A stretch of DNA of 64,000 nucleotides from Mucilaginibacter terrenus (GTDB lineage Bacteria; Bacteroidota; Bacteroidia; Sphingobacteriales; Sphingobacteriaceae). Positions 25,694-34,932 of the stretch are shown here, piece by piece; the first letter of the stretch is position 1, and every line of letters starts with the position of its first letter. Under the pieces are notes generated by a model, which saw only the letters and a program-made list of their open reading frames with translations, made no database searches and was not told where the DNA came from. Position numbers and translations under genes: made by a program. The DNA is taken from contig NZ_QWDE01000001.1 of assembly GCF_003432065.1 (NCBI RefSeq), positions 2,294,001-2,358,000 of the forward strand. Reading direction: 5' to 3'.

Positions 25694-26804
25694 GTTTTAA
25701 TGCGTATTGAACAATAAGTTCAGAAGTATGCCGGGAAGCTCCGGGTTCCCCCATTCTGCTATCAAGTTTATCATAATTCGAAAGCATTTTGCTACGATAG
25801 TTATTATCCTCTAAGAGCTTTTCTAACTCAGCACCTATCGTAACGGCGTTACAACCCTCCTGTATTAGTTCTTTAACAACTTGTTCATCCATAATTAGAT
25901 TTACAAGTGAAATAAACCTGATCTTGATTAACATACGGGCAATGCCAATGGTGAGTACATTTCCTTTGTATACCACCACTTGGGGTACATTAAACAACGC
26001 AGTTTCCAGGGTAGCCGTACCTGAAGCTACTATAGCAGCCGCAGCATTATTTAGTAAGTTGTAGGTGCTGTTAAAAACAACAGGAATATTGGCGCTGTTA
26101 GCATATTGCTGATAATAATCGTTAGTGAATGTTGGCGCCCCAGCTATTACAAATTGATAATCACTAAACGCTGCAGCAACTTTAACCATCTCTGGTAACA
26201 GTCGGCTTATTTCCTGTTTACGGCTGCCGGGTAACAGTGCTACAATTTTTTTATCTGTAATAAGTTTATTGTGCCCGAGAAAATCTGGGTCGGGTGTAAA
26301 AGCATCAACAGCATCCAGCAAAGGATTTCCAACATAATCTATGTCCATCCCCCACTTCTTATAGAAATCAACCTCGAATGGAAGTATGCAAAACAAGTGA
26401 TCGACTACTTTCTTGATCTTAAGTACCCTTTTTTGATTCCATGCCCAAACCTTTGGTGAAATGTAATAGCAAACTAACAATCCTCTTGCTTTAGCAAACT
26501 CAGCTATTTTAAGGTTAAACCCCGGAAAGTCTATTAATATCAATACATTGGGCTTATAGCTGATGAGATCAGTCTTACAAAGCTTCAGATTTTTTAAGAT
26601 CGTGCGCAGATTCATCACTACTTCAGCAAAGCCCATGAAAGCCATGTCTTCATAATGCTTAACTAGGGTACCGCCTTCAGCTTGCATCAGATCGCCGCCA
26701 AAGTACCGGAACCCGGCGTTTGGATCTTTCCCCTTTAAAGCTTTCATCAAGTTGGCACCATGCAGGTCGCCTGATGCCTCGCCCGCTACCAGATAGTACT
26801 TCAT
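25689..26804 (-). CDS. lpxB: Lipid-A-disaccharide synthase
   Basis: 371 residues, the usual LpxB length. Landmarks: YYLVAGEASGDLHGANLM at the N-terminus, LIDFPGFNLKIAEFAKARG, YYISPKVWAWNQKRVLKIK and the nucleotide-sugar site region LLPGSRKQEISRLLP. It joins UDP-2,3-diacylglucosamine and lipid X to give the lipid A disaccharide at the inner membrane. It is the last gene of surE - small membrane protein - lpxB; its start overlaps the upstream stop by one base, so translation is coupled. Confidence 0.97.
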   Translation of the reverse strand: MKYYLVAGEASGDLHGANLMKALKGKDPNAGFRYFGGDLMQAEGGTLVKHYEDMAFMGFAEVVMNLRTILKNLKLCKTDLISYKPNVLILIDFPGFNLKIAEFAKARGLLVCYYISPKVWAWNQKRVLKIKKVVDHLFCILPFEVDFYKKWGMDIDYVGNPLLDAVDAFTPDPDFLGHNKLITDKKIVALLPGSRKQEISRLLPEMVKVAAAFSDYQFVIAGAPTFTNDYYQQYANSANIPVVFNSTYNLLNNAAAAIVASGTATLETALFNVPQVVVYKGNVLTIGIARMLIKIRFISLVNLIMDEQVVKELIQEGCNAVTIGAELEKLLEDNNYRSKMLSNYDKLDSRMGEPGASRHTSELIVQYALKQ

Positions 26805-27070
26805 CAGCCTATGCGTATTATGAAAACAAACACTACCAGCATGAACGCAAAAGTAGCCATCATAATACCTCCGGCTGTCTTTTCCTGTTCCTTCTTAAAA
26901 AAGCACCTCAATACAACCAGGTTAAGAGCTATAGCCACCAGATAAGGCACACCCGGTTTATTTAGGATAATTGCTTCATTGTGCAAAATAAAACCAAACA
27001 CTCCCCAGGTAATACCCGGCAATAGACAGCCGAGCAACAAACCTGCTGGTATACTGTTAACATTAAACAT
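26804..27070 (-). CDS. Small unknown membrane protein between surE and lpxB
   Basis: 88 residues. Hydrophobic helices at about 6-30 (IPAGLLLGCLLPGITWGVFG), 42-58 (PYLVAIALNLVVLRCFF) and 65-86 (AGGIMMATFAFMLVVFVFII). No catalytic motif. It overlaps the end of surE by 8 bases and touches lpxB, so it is certainly expressed with them. A small membrane protein in this position is something I recall from related genomes, suggesting a conserved envelope role, but none is established here. Confidence 0.75.
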   Translation of the reverse strand: MFNVNSIPAGLLLGCLLPGITWGVFGFILHNEAIILNKPGVPYLVAIALNLVVLRCFFKKEQEKTAGGIMMATFAFMLVVFVFIIRIG

Positions 27071-27839
27071 TAAACTTCCAGCTATGAAGAACAGGAATGG
27101 CGTGGTGCGCCGTCATATCAAACTGCACCGGTACAACAGACGCGTAGTGATGATCTAAGGCCCACACATCAGTATCTTCACCATTATCATTATTCTGAAA
27201 AACGCCTGTAAGCCAATAATAAGGGCGTTTGTATGGGTCTACCCGCTGATCAAACTCTTCCGCCCATTTGGCATTTGCCTGGCGACAGATTTTAATGCCC
27301 TTGATATTTGCAGTATTTGGGAAATTAACGTTCAATAATGTACCTGTAGGCATGCCATTTTGCAAAACCTGCAGTGCTATTTCTTTAACGTATTTAAGGC
27401 AATGCTGAAAATTTGCATCCATATTATAGTCATCAAGCGAGTAGCCAATAGATGGAATGCTTTCGATAGCGCCTTCAACTGCCGCCGACATAGTTCCCGA
27501 ATACAGTACGTTGATTGAATTATTGAGCCCGTGGTTAATACCAGACACACATAGATCGGGCTTTTTGCCTTTAAATATTTTAGTGACAGCCAGTTTCACA
27601 CAGTCTACAGGGGTACCGCTACAGCGGTACATTTCTATACCTTCATAAAGATCAACCTCATCCAGCCGCAATGGCTTACCAATAGTTATTGCATGCCCCA
27701 TTCCTGATTGCGGGCTATCAGGCGCTACTACAACCACCCTGCCAATTTCCTTCATTACGTGCATCATCGCTTTAATACCAGGCGCAGTAATGCCATCGTC
27801 ATTTACAACTAATATGGTGGGGTGGAATAGCTTTGTCAT
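27063..27839 (-). CDS. surE: 5'/3'-nucleotidase SurE
   Basis: 258 residues. The SurE N-terminal metal-site motif ILVVNDDGITAPGIKAM is intact (both Asp residues), followed by APDSPQSGMGHAIT with the conserved Ser, GTPVDCVKLAV, and SGINHGLNNSINVLYSGTMS with the metal-site Asn. SurE removes phosphate from nucleoside monophosphates in the cytoplasm and is linked to stress survival. It starts 33 bases downstream of the acyltransferase gene and heads the surE - small membrane protein - lpxB block. Confidence 0.96.
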   Translation of the reverse strand: MTKLFHPTILVVNDDGITAPGIKAMMHVMKEIGRVVVVAPDSPQSGMGHAITIGKPLRLDEVDLYEGIEMYRCSGTPVDCVKLAVTKIFKGKKPDLCVSGINHGLNNSINVLYSGTMSAAVEGAIESIPSIGYSLDDYNMDANFQHCLKYVKEIALQVLQNGMPTGTLLNVNFPNTANIKGIKICRQANAKWAEEFDQRVDPYKRPYYWLTGVFQNNDNGEDTDVWALDHHYASVVPVQFDMTAHHAIPVLHSWKFNV

Positions 27840-27872
27840 GAGGCAAAATTAATATTAATTTACCCCGCTGAA

Positions 27873-29027
27873 CTAAATAATTTTGTTTACTCCAGGCACC
27901 CTCACCAACAATAAACCAAGAGCAAAGCTGCCTATTACTGCTAGCGGAGCAACTATCAGCAACTTTAAAGCAGGCTCCAGGTGCCAGCCGTGCAGGAAAA
28001 CGGATAACGCAATTAGTATTAATGGGTGGAATATATAAACGGCGAATGTACTGCGTGATAAGGTGTTTAATACTTTTGAAGGCCTGTTCCAAAGTTGTTT
28101 GCCTATGCACAGCAGCGCAGTTACTATGGTAAAACCTGTTAATTGTTCCCATACAGCATACCATAGCGATTGCCAGTGACCGCCCACGTTAAAATACTCC
28201 ACAGGAAAGTTGAGCACCTTCACCCCTATAAAGAATAACGGAAAGCCAATAAACACCAGGCAAGCTGCTATAATGGCCATCATCTTGCCCGTACGATAAT
28301 CGGCATTATTAATCCATCTACTGCGAGATGCAACCAAACCAATACAAAACATAGCTATGTATTGTGCAAAATGCCCCAACTGAAAACCCAGGGGTTCAAG
28401 CGTACGCCCTACAGGATACACCGTGCGGACGAAATAACTTACAACACCTACCCCAACAGCTGTCAACAGTATTTTGCCTGCGTAAGGAAACGGGTAAGTA
28501 TTACGATAGCCTTTACTGATAAGCCGGTACAGCCAATATGTTATTGTAAATATAAGCAACGCTGCTACAAACCACATTACGCCAAAATTTATCCAACCAT
28601 CAAAACCGCCGAGGTACTGCAGGTATGTTATTCTTGGGTGTGCACCAGCATAGTTATACGGCATAAAGCTAAGGAAAGGTGAGAGTACAAAAGAATAGAA
28701 GGCTAGCGGTATCCCGAGTCTGACGAAGCGGTCAATAATAAACTTAGCCGGTCCCTTTTTATCGTAAGATGAGGGCACAAACAACGCGGAAAGAAAAAAG
28801 AAAAAGCCCATGAAAAATGCCTGATTGACTGCTACAAACAGCGTCATGGGAATTAGCGCACCTGCGAGGGTTGTTTTTTCAGTAAAGTACCAGCCTCCCG
28901 GCGCACCATACGTAATGAATGTATGATGCAAAATTACCAAAGCAGCAAGTACTACTTTTAGATGGTCGATGTAAACTATTTTTCCTGTTGAATGCTCGGG
29001 TACAATTGCGGGTTCGGTTACGGACAT
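27873..29027 (-). CDS. Acyltransferase family 3 (OafA/MdoC-like) membrane protein
   Basis: 384 residues, about 10 membrane helices. Starts with IVYIDHLKVVLAALVILHHT, the typical Acyl_transf_3 N-terminus with a conserved His after the first helix. FFMGFFFFLSALFVPSSYDKKG matches the second conserved block in which the loop carries positively charged residues. Members acylate polysaccharides or glucans at the inner membrane, such as MdoC succinylation of osmoregulated glucans. The acceptor is unknown. The gene precedes surE by 33 bases on the same strand and has a hairpin plus CsbD gene on its upstream side. Confidence 0.88.
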   Translation of the reverse strand: MSVTEPAIVPEHSTGKIVYIDHLKVVLAALVILHHTFITYGAPGGWYFTEKTTLAGALIPMTLFVAVNQAFFMGFFFFLSALFVPSSYDKKGPAKFIIDRFVRLGIPLAFYSFVLSPFLSFMPYNYAGAHPRITYLQYLGGFDGWINFGVMWFVAALLIFTITYWLYRLISKGYRNTYPFPYAGKILLTAVGVGVVSYFVRTVYPVGRTLEPLGFQLGHFAQYIAMFCIGLVASRSRWINNADYRTGKMMAIIAACLVFIGFPLFFIGVKVLNFPVEYFNVGGHWQSLWYAVWEQLTGFTIVTALLCIGKQLWNRPSKVLNTLSRSTFAVYIFHPLILIALSVFLHGWHLEPALKLLIVAPLAVIGSFALGLLLVRVPGVNKII

Positions 29028-29092
29028 AATATCAAAAGTAGCAGGTTATTGATATATGACTACAAAAAAGCTTTGCCGTTACATATAAATAA

Positions 29093-29126
29093 AAAAGGGA
29101 GCGCTGTTAATGCAGCGCTCCCTTTT
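29093..29126. terminator. Terminator downstream of csbD-like gene
   Basis: Stem AAAAGGGAGCGCTG / CAGCGCTCCCTTTT with a 6-base loop at 29093-29126. On the minus strand it ends in a T run, so it terminates the CsbD-family gene. Confidence 0.88.
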
Positions 29127-29141
29127 GTTAAGTAGCTCAGT

Positions 29142-29327
29142 TTACAAGCTATTAATCCAGTTTACCAGTTCTTCGCGGGTTTTACCGGTCTTTTGCTGAA
29201 TACGGCCAAGAGTCTCATCGTCCTTACCTTCTTCGTGTGCCAAATCGTCGTCAGTTAAATCGCCGTAAGCTTGTTTTATTTTGCCCTTTAGCTCGTTCCA
29301 GCCGCCTTTTAATTCTAACTTATCCAT
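29142..29327 (-). CDS. CsbD-family small stress protein
   Basis: 61 residues: [23 protein letters not shown] is the CsbD-like signature (helical, charged), followed by a second short helix with [11 protein letters not shown]. CsbD-type proteins are abundant under general stress in many bacteria; their molecular role is not known. No signal or membrane segment. It is flanked by a strong terminator on its 3' side and about 100 bases of A/T-rich DNA to acs on its 5' side, so it is monocistronic. Confidence 0.9.
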   Translation of the reverse strand: MDKLELKGGWNELKGKIKQAYGDLTDDDLAHEEGKDDETLGRIQQKTGKTREELVNWINSL

Positions 29328-29429
29328 GATGTTTGTCTCCTTGTTTTGTTGTAATAAGAGAACAGTTGTACATAACTTTAGTTTTCAGAATTGGTTATGC
29401 TCATTAAATAACCTAGTGCTATTTTCTGC

Positions 29430-31331
29430 TTATAATGCTCCGTTCTTTATCTCCTCCACAACCGCTGGATCAAGCAATGTAGATGTATCACCTAAATTGC
29501 CGGTATCACCTTCGGCAATCTTACGCAGTATGCGGCGCATGATCTTTCCGGAGCGTGTTTTTGGCAAGCCGGTTACAAATTGAATCTTGTCGGGCTTTGC
29601 TATAGGGCCTATGATGCGCGATACCGTCATGATGATATCCTTACGGGTAAGCTCTTCGTTTCCGTGCTTTCCGGGGCTAACCACAAAGGCGTATACCCCT
29701 TGGCCTTTAATATCATGCGGGTAGCCAACCACGGCACTCTCTACAACACTGCTGTGCATATTAATAGCATTTTCTACCTCAGCGGTACCAATGCGGTGAC
29801 CTGATACGTTCAGTACATCGTCTACACGGCCGGTGATGCGGTAATAGCCATCTTCGTCGCGAAGGCAACCGTCACCTGTAAAATACAAATTTTCGTAAGC
29901 TGTAAAATAAGTAGTCCGGCAGCGTTCATGATCACCATAGGTAGTGCGCAGCATACCCGGCCATGGGAACTTGATGCAAAGGTTGCCGTTTACGCCGTTA
30001 CCTTCTATTTCCTTGCCATTTTCGTCTACCAATATTGGCTGAACACCCGGTAACGGCAGCGATGCATAACCCGGTTTAGTTTTAGTAACACCAGCTATGG
30101 GCGATATCATAAAACCACCAGTCTCCGTTTGCCACCAGGTGTCTACAATAGGGCAGTTACCATGGCCAATCTTCTCATCAAACCAGTGCCATGCTTCCTC
30201 GTTGATAGGCTCCCCTACCGAACCAAGCTTTGTTAGCGAACTCAGGTCTTTCCCTTTCAGTACATCGTCACCAAAACTCATAAGCGAGCGAATAGCGGTT
30301 GGCGCGGTGTATAATATGTTTACCTTAAATTTCTCTACAATATCCCAAAAACGACCTGCATTAGGCCAGGTAGGTATACCTTCGAACATTACAACTGTTG
30401 CACCCTGGCTAAGCGGACCGTAGGCAATGTACGAATGACCTGTAATCCAGCCAATATCTGCCGTACAGAAGTAGATCTCACCCGGTTGATATTGAAATGC
30501 ATTGCTAAACGTATAACCGGTATAAACCATATAGCCGCCGCAGGTGTGCACAACACCCTTGGGCTTACCCGTTGAGCCAGATGTATAAAGGATGAATAAC
30601 ATATCCTCTGCATCCATTTCTTCGGCAGGGCACTCTACATTGCCCTGTGTTTCCACCTTTTTGATCTCGTCTTCCCACCATACATCGCGGCCTTTAATCA
30701 TGGATACAGGTGTACGGCTGCGGGTAAGTACAATTACGCGTTTAATACTTGGGCATTGCACCAGCGCATCATCAATAACGGATTTCAGCGGAACTTCTTT
30801 AGTCCCCCGATAACTGCCATCGGCCGTAATTACAATGTTGCATTCGGCATCCTTTATCCTGTCCGCAATGCTTTGTGCCGAGAAACCACCAAAAACTACG
30901 GAATGAACAGCGCCTATCCTGGCGCAGGCCAGTACAGCAATAGCCAGTTCGGGCACCATTGGCATATAGATGCAAATACGGTCACCCTTTTTGGCTCCGT
31001 TGTTCTTCAGAACATTTGCAAACTGGCAAACTTTATCGTGCAGTTGTTTATAGGTAAGTACGCGGTGATCTTCAGTAGGATCGTTAGGCTCCCATATTAT
31101 GGCAGGCGTGTCACCGTTTTTCTCCAAATGGCGGTCAAGACAATTCTCGGTGATATTAAGCGTAGCACCCTGGAACCATTTAACGTTGGGTTCTTTAAAG
31201 TTCCATTCTAAAACTTTATCCCACTTCTTTTTCCATTGAAAGTGGTTGGCAATCTCTTCCCAAAACTGCTCCGGCTGTTCTACACTTTTGGTATATGCCT
31301 GTTGGTATTCTTCAAAGGTTTTTACTTGCAT
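29430..31331 (-). CDS. acs: Acetyl-CoA synthetase
   Basis: 633 residues from the ATG at 31329-31331 (MQVKTFEEYQQAY, the usual Acs start); an upstream in-frame start exists but would add ten hydrophobic residues not typical of the family. ANL adenylation enzyme: P-loop-like ILYTSGSTGKPKGVVHT (A3), WWQTETGG (A5), YFTGDGCLRDEDGYYRITGR (A7/A8) and PKTRSGKIMRRILRKI with the acetylatable catalytic Lys (A10). It makes acetyl-CoA from acetate, ATP and CoA. It is monocistronic and divergent from rpmB. Confidence 0.97.
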   Translation of the reverse strand: MQVKTFEEYQQAYTKSVEQPEQFWEEIANHFQWKKKWDKVLEWNFKEPNVKWFQGATLNITENCLDRHLEKNGDTPAIIWEPNDPTEDHRVLTYKQLHDKVCQFANVLKNNGAKKGDRICIYMPMVPELAIAVLACARIGAVHSVVFGGFSAQSIADRIKDAECNIVITADGSYRGTKEVPLKSVIDDALVQCPSIKRVIVLTRSRTPVSMIKGRDVWWEDEIKKVETQGNVECPAEEMDAEDMLFILYTSGSTGKPKGVVHTCGGYMVYTGYTFSNAFQYQPGEIYFCTADIGWITGHSYIAYGPLSQGATVVMFEGIPTWPNAGRFWDIVEKFKVNILYTAPTAIRSLMSFGDDVLKGKDLSSLTKLGSVGEPINEEAWHWFDEKIGHGNCPIVDTWWQTETGGFMISPIAGVTKTKPGYASLPLPGVQPILVDENGKEIEGNGVNGNLCIKFPWPGMLRTTYGDHERCRTTYFTAYENLYFTGDGCLRDEDGYYRITGRVDDVLNVSGHRIGTAEVENAINMHSSVVESAVVGYPHDIKGQGVYAFVVSPGKHGNEELTRKDIIMTVSRIIGPIAKPDKIQFVTGLPKTRSGKIMRRILRKIAEGDTGNLGDTSTLLDPAVVEEIKNGAL

Positions 31332-31528
31332 AACTGGTATAATGGTGGCGTAAATTAGCAATTTCTATGTTAAGGATGTAATAATATCAACTTGCTTCTT
31401 AAATTATTTTAAAAAGTTTATTTGTATGATCATGATCTACTTTCATATCAAATTTTACTACTGAATTGGTATTTTATAGTTAGCTCCTGCGTTCAACAAA
31501 AAAATCGTAAAAATTTCTTAAAACACTG

Positions 31529-31559
31529 TTGCTTATGTCTTTTAAAAACCTGATATTTG
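31529..31559 (+). promoter_or_regulatory. Candidate promoter for rpmB operon
   Basis: TTG at 31529-31531, a 20-bp spacer, and GATATTTG at 31552-31559, seven of eight matches to the Bacteroidota -7 box TAnnTTTG. It lies 45 bases before the rpmB ATG. Confidence 0.55.
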
Positions 31560-31603
31560 CAAACTCTTTTTGGAAGAGGAAAGAGAATTAAAAAATATTT
31601 GTC

Positions 31604-31837
31604 ATGTCAAGAATTTGCGATCTAACAGGAAAAGGCTACATGAACGGTCACAACGTTTCTAATTCAAACGTTAAAACCAAACGCAAGTTTTATCCTAACC
31701 TGAAGCTGAAAAAGTTTTATATCCCTGAAGAAGACAAATGGATTACTTTAAAAGTATCTACTTCTGCAATAAAAACTATCAGCAAAAACGGCATTACTGC
31801 CTGCATCAATAAATTTGTAAAAAAAGGTTCCATTTAA
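31604..31837 (+). CDS. rpmB: 50S ribosomal protein L28
   Basis: 77 residues, typical L28 length. The start [20 protein letters not shown] is diagnostic, with the basic [12 protein letters not shown] segment following. It is a structural protein of the large subunit. First gene of a conserved Bacteroidota run: rpmB, rpmG, a DUF4295 gene, ftsY, rimO. Cysteine pairs found in some zinc-binding L28 forms are absent apart from Cys5, so this is the zinc-free form. Confidence 0.98.
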   Translation: MSRICDLTGKGYMNGHNVSNSNVKTKRKFYPNLKLKKFYIPEEDKWITLKVSTSAIKTISKNGITACINKFVKKGSI

Positions 31838-31908
31838 TAGTTGCTTTTGGCACGAGGTGATGGTTTAAACTCTCGCCGTAAGCTAAACAACCAATAAAAT
31901 AAAATACG

Positions 31909-32091
31909 ATGGCTAAGAAAGGTAACAGGGTACAGGTAATATTAGAATGCACCGAGCACAAAACCAGCGGTATGCCTGGCATGTCTCGCTATATTACTAC
32001 CAAAAACAAAAAGAACACAACCGAAAGGCTTGAACTTAAAAAGTTTAACCCGGTATTACGTAAAGTAACTGTTCACAAAGAAATTAAGTAA
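31909..32091 (+). CDS. rpmG: 50S ribosomal protein L33
   Basis: 60 residues. [19 protein letters not shown] at the N-terminus, [20 protein letters not shown] in the middle: standard L33. Only one Cys remains of the four that bind zinc in C+ forms, so this is a zinc-independent version. It lies 71 bases after rpmB and 72 bases before the DUF4295 gene, so all three probably share a transcript. Confidence 0.98.
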   Translation: MAKKGNRVQVILECTEHKTSGMPGMSRYITTKNKKNTTERLELKKFNPVLRKVTVHKEIK

Positions 32092-32163
32092 TTCTTCGGT
32101 TTACGGGTGGCTCTTTTGCCATCTACTAAATCACTAATTCGCTAAATCAATAATTAAAGAGAC

Positions 32164-32322
32164 ATGGCAAAGAAAGTAGTTGCAACACTGAAAGTAGCAG
32201 GTAAAGGCAAAGAATATTCAAAAGTTATTACAATGGTTAAGTCACCGGTTACAGGTGCTTATTCATTCAAAGAGCAAATCGTTCCTAACGATAACGTTAA
32301 GGATGCAATTGCCGGTAAATAA
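32164..32322 (+). CDS. DUF4295 small ribosome-associated protein
   Basis: 52 residues, basic, starting MAKKVVATLKVAGKGKEYSK and ending PNDNVKDAIAGK. The DUF4295 family is restricted to Bacteroidota and is always encoded next to L33. I recall it being assigned as an additional large-subunit protein (bL38) from a Flavobacterium ribosome structure, but could not check this here. Its size, charge, and place between rpmG and ftsY fit that role. Confidence 0.9.
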   Translation: MAKKVVATLKVAGKGKEYSKVITMVKSPVTGAYSFKEQIVPNDNVKDAIAGK

Positions 32323-32349
32323 TATCTGGTAATACGCTTATAAAGTATC

Positions 32350-32384
32350 AAAGCCGTCTTGTATCACACGAGAGGGCTTTTTTT
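32350..32384 (+). terminator. Terminator after rpmB-rpmG-DUF4295
   Basis: Imperfect hairpin with outer stem AAAGCC / GGCTTT and GU-containing inner pairs, followed by seven Ts. It separates the ribosomal genes from ftsY. Confidence 0.75.
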
Positions 32385-32488
32385 GTTACAGGCACAGTTT
32401 GAATTTGAAGGTTTTCTCATCTGCAGGAGTAATCCTAATTCAGGCTTTCACCCAATCAACTCTGGAGGTTGTTAAATTCTGATCACCT

Positions 32489-33454
32489 ATGGGACTATTT
32501 GATTTTTTTAAGAAAAAGGAAAGCAGCCAGCAAGAACAGCAGGCACTTGATACCGGGTTGGAAAAAACAAAGGATAACTTTTTTTCCAAGCTGACCAAGG
32601 TAGTTGCCGGTCGCTCTACAGTTGATGATGATGTACTTGACGACCTGGAAGAAGTACTAGTTACGTCAGACGTGGGTGTTAGCACTACGCTGAAAATTAT
32701 CGAGCGCATACAAGCACGTGTTGCCCGCGATAAATATCTTGGCACTTCAGAACTGAACAGCCTGCTAAAAGATGAGATCCAAAAACTTCTTGCAGAGAAT
32801 AATAGCAACGATTTTCGCACGTTTGAGTACGGCGACCACAAGCCATACGTAATAATGGTTGTTGGCGTTAATGGCGTAGGCAAAACAACAACTATAGGTA
32901 AACTTGCCCATAAACTTAAACAAGCAGGAAACCAGGTTGTACTTGGCGCGGCAGATACTTTCCGTGCTGCTGCAGTAGACCAGATAAAACTTTGGGGTGA
33001 TCGTGTAGGGGTTAAGGTAGTGGCACAAGCCATGGGCAGCGACCCTGCGTCTGTTGCATATGACACCCTTCGTTCTGCAGTAGCCAATGGCGACGATGTG
33101 GCAATTATTGACACTGCAGGCCGTTTACATAATAAAGTAGGGCTCATGAATGAGCTTACTAAAATAAAAAATGTAATGCAGAAGGTAGTTCCGGGCGCAC
33201 CACATGAGATATTGCTGGTGCTGGATGCCTCAACAGGTCAAAATGCTATAGAACAGTGTAAGCAGTTTACAGAAGCTACCAATGTTAATGCACTGGCACT
33301 TACCAAACTGGACGGCACTGCCAAAGGTGGCGTTGTAATAGGCATATCAGATCAGTTTAAAATTCCGGTAAAGTACATCGGCGTTGGCGAAGGCATGAAT
33401 CACCTGCAACTGTTTGACAGGCAAGCCTTTGTAGATACCTTGTTTAAAGGTTGA
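32489..33454 (+). CDS. ftsY: Signal recognition particle receptor FtsY
   Basis: 321 residues. SRP-type GTPase: N domain at about 1-100, G1 VGVNGVGKTTTIGKLA (about 124-139), DTFRAAAVDQIKLW, G3 DTAGRLHNK, G4 TKLDGTAKGG and the closing GVGEGMNHLQLFD. The acidic A domain is very short here (about 25 residues), as is normal for Bacteroidota. It docks SRP-bound ribosomes at the inner membrane. It is followed by rimO after 26 bases. Confidence 0.98.
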   Translation: MGLFDFFKKKESSQQEQQALDTGLEKTKDNFFSKLTKVVAGRSTVDDDVLDDLEEVLVTSDVGVSTTLKIIERIQARVARDKYLGTSELNSLLKDEIQKLLAENNSNDFRTFEYGDHKPYVIMVVGVNGVGKTTTIGKLAHKLKQAGNQVVLGAADTFRAAAVDQIKLWGDRVGVKVVAQAMGSDPASVAYDTLRSAVANGDDVAIIDTAGRLHNKVGLMNELTKIKNVMQKVVPGAPHEILLVLDASTGQNAIEQCKQFTEATNVNALALTKLDGTAKGGVVIGISDQFKIPVKYIGVGEGMNHLQLFDRQAFVDTLFKG

Positions 33455-33480
33455 TAGCCGTACTTGCTATTTCATAAAGA

Positions 33481-34815
33481 ATGAAGACTAAAGAAATTTA
33501 TCAGCCAAAGAAATTGTTAAAACCGCGTGTAAACGTAGTTACCCTTGGCTGTTCAAAAAATATTTACGACAGCGAAGTGCTGATGGGGCAGCTCAAAGGC
33601 AATGCTTACGATGTAGTGCATGAAGCTGATAAGGTTGGCAAGAACGATATTGTAGTTATAAATACCTGTGGCTTTATTGATAACGCCAAACAGGAATCTA
33701 TAGACACTATCCTGCAATACAGCGAACTTAAAGAACAGGGTAAGGTTGGTAAAGTTATAGTTACCGGCTGCCTTTCAGAACGGTACAAACCTGAACTGGA
33801 AGCCGAGATAACCAACGTAGACGCCTACTTTGGCACCAACGATCTACAGGGTGTATTACAGAGCATAGGTGCTGATTACCGCCACGAACTAATAGGCGAA
33901 CGCTTACTTACTACTCCCTCTCATTTTGCATACTTTAAAATAGCCGAGGGCTGTAATCGCCCGTGCTCATTTTGTGCTATACCATTGATGCGAGGCAAAC
34001 ACGTAAGTACGCCGATGGAGCAACTGGTTAAGAATGCAGAGACCCTTGTAAAGAACGGCACTAAAGAACTGATCCTTATTGCACAGGACCTTACTTACTA
34101 CGGCCTTGACCTGTACGGCAAACGTAATCTTGATGAGCTTCTGCGCCGCTTGAGTGACGTTAATGGCGTAGAGTGGATCCGTCTTCAATATGCCTATCCG
34201 TCAGGTTTCCCTATGGAGATCCTGGATGCAATGAACGAGCGCAGCAATATTTGCAAGTACCTCGACATGCCGCTCCAGCACATTACCGATAACATGCTGA
34301 AGTCGATGCGCCGTGGTATCACTAAGCAAAAAACAATTGACGTGGTGAACCAGATACGCGATAAGGTGCCCGGCATCGCTATGCGTACAACACTTATCAC
34401 CGGCTATCCCGGCGAAACCCAGCAGGACTTTGAAGAAATGGCGCAATGGGTAGAGGACACTAAGTTTGACCGTTTAGGTTGTTTTACTTACTCGCATGAG
34501 GAAAAAACACACGCCCATTCTTTGATTGACGATGTTCCAGAAGAAGTAAAGCAGGAACGTGCCGATGCAATAATGGAGATACAACAAGGTATTTCATTTG
34601 ATAAGAACCAGGAGAAGATAGGCAATACTTATAAAGTTCTTGTTGATAAGAAAGATGGCGACTTCTTTGTAGGCCGTACCGAGTATGATTCACCTGAAGT
34701 TGATAATGAAGTACTGATAGATGCCAGCATGAATTACGCTGCCGTAGGCAGTTTTGTAAACGTAAATGTCGACTCTGCTGAAGACTTCGACCTTTATGGA
34801 CAAATTGTAAAATAA
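33481..34815 (+). CDS. rimO: Ribosomal protein S12 methylthiotransferase
   Basis: 444 residues. N-terminal UPF0004 domain begins NVVTLGCSKNIYDSEVLMG with its cluster Cys, plus NTCGFI and a third Cys in VTGCLSERY. The radical-SAM motif is CNRPCSFCAIP (about 158-168), and a TRAM domain ends the protein. RimO methylthiolates Asp88 of S12 using two 4Fe-4S clusters. It lies 26 bases behind ftsY. Confidence 0.97.
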   Translation: MKTKEIYQPKKLLKPRVNVVTLGCSKNIYDSEVLMGQLKGNAYDVVHEADKVGKNDIVVINTCGFIDNAKQESIDTILQYSELKEQGKVGKVIVTGCLSERYKPELEAEITNVDAYFGTNDLQGVLQSIGADYRHELIGERLLTTPSHFAYFKIAEGCNRPCSFCAIPLMRGKHVSTPMEQLVKNAETLVKNGTKELILIAQDLTYYGLDLYGKRNLDELLRRLSDVNGVEWIRLQYAYPSGFPMEILDAMNERSNICKYLDMPLQHITDNMLKSMRRGITKQKTIDVVNQIRDKVPGIAMRTTLITGYPGETQQDFEEMAQWVEDTKFDRLGCFTYSHEEKTHAHSLIDDVPEEVKQERADAIMEIQQGISFDKNQEKIGNTYKVLVDKKDGDFFVGRTEYDSPEVDNEVLIDASMNYAAVGSFVNVNVDSAEDFDLYGQIVK

Positions 34816-34932
34816 GCCTGTTTTAAGGTCAAGGTGTTTGAATTAGATTTTTAAAATTTAATTTCGACACCCAGAAGTATGATTAAGTATTTGCTAATCA
34901 AATCTAATCGTACATCTTCAATCTGAAATCAA

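Noticed and set aside
34842..34908. 9-bp inverted repeat (ATTAGATTT / AAATCTAAT) before bshC
   Set aside because: A/T-only words in an A/T-rich gap; likely chance.
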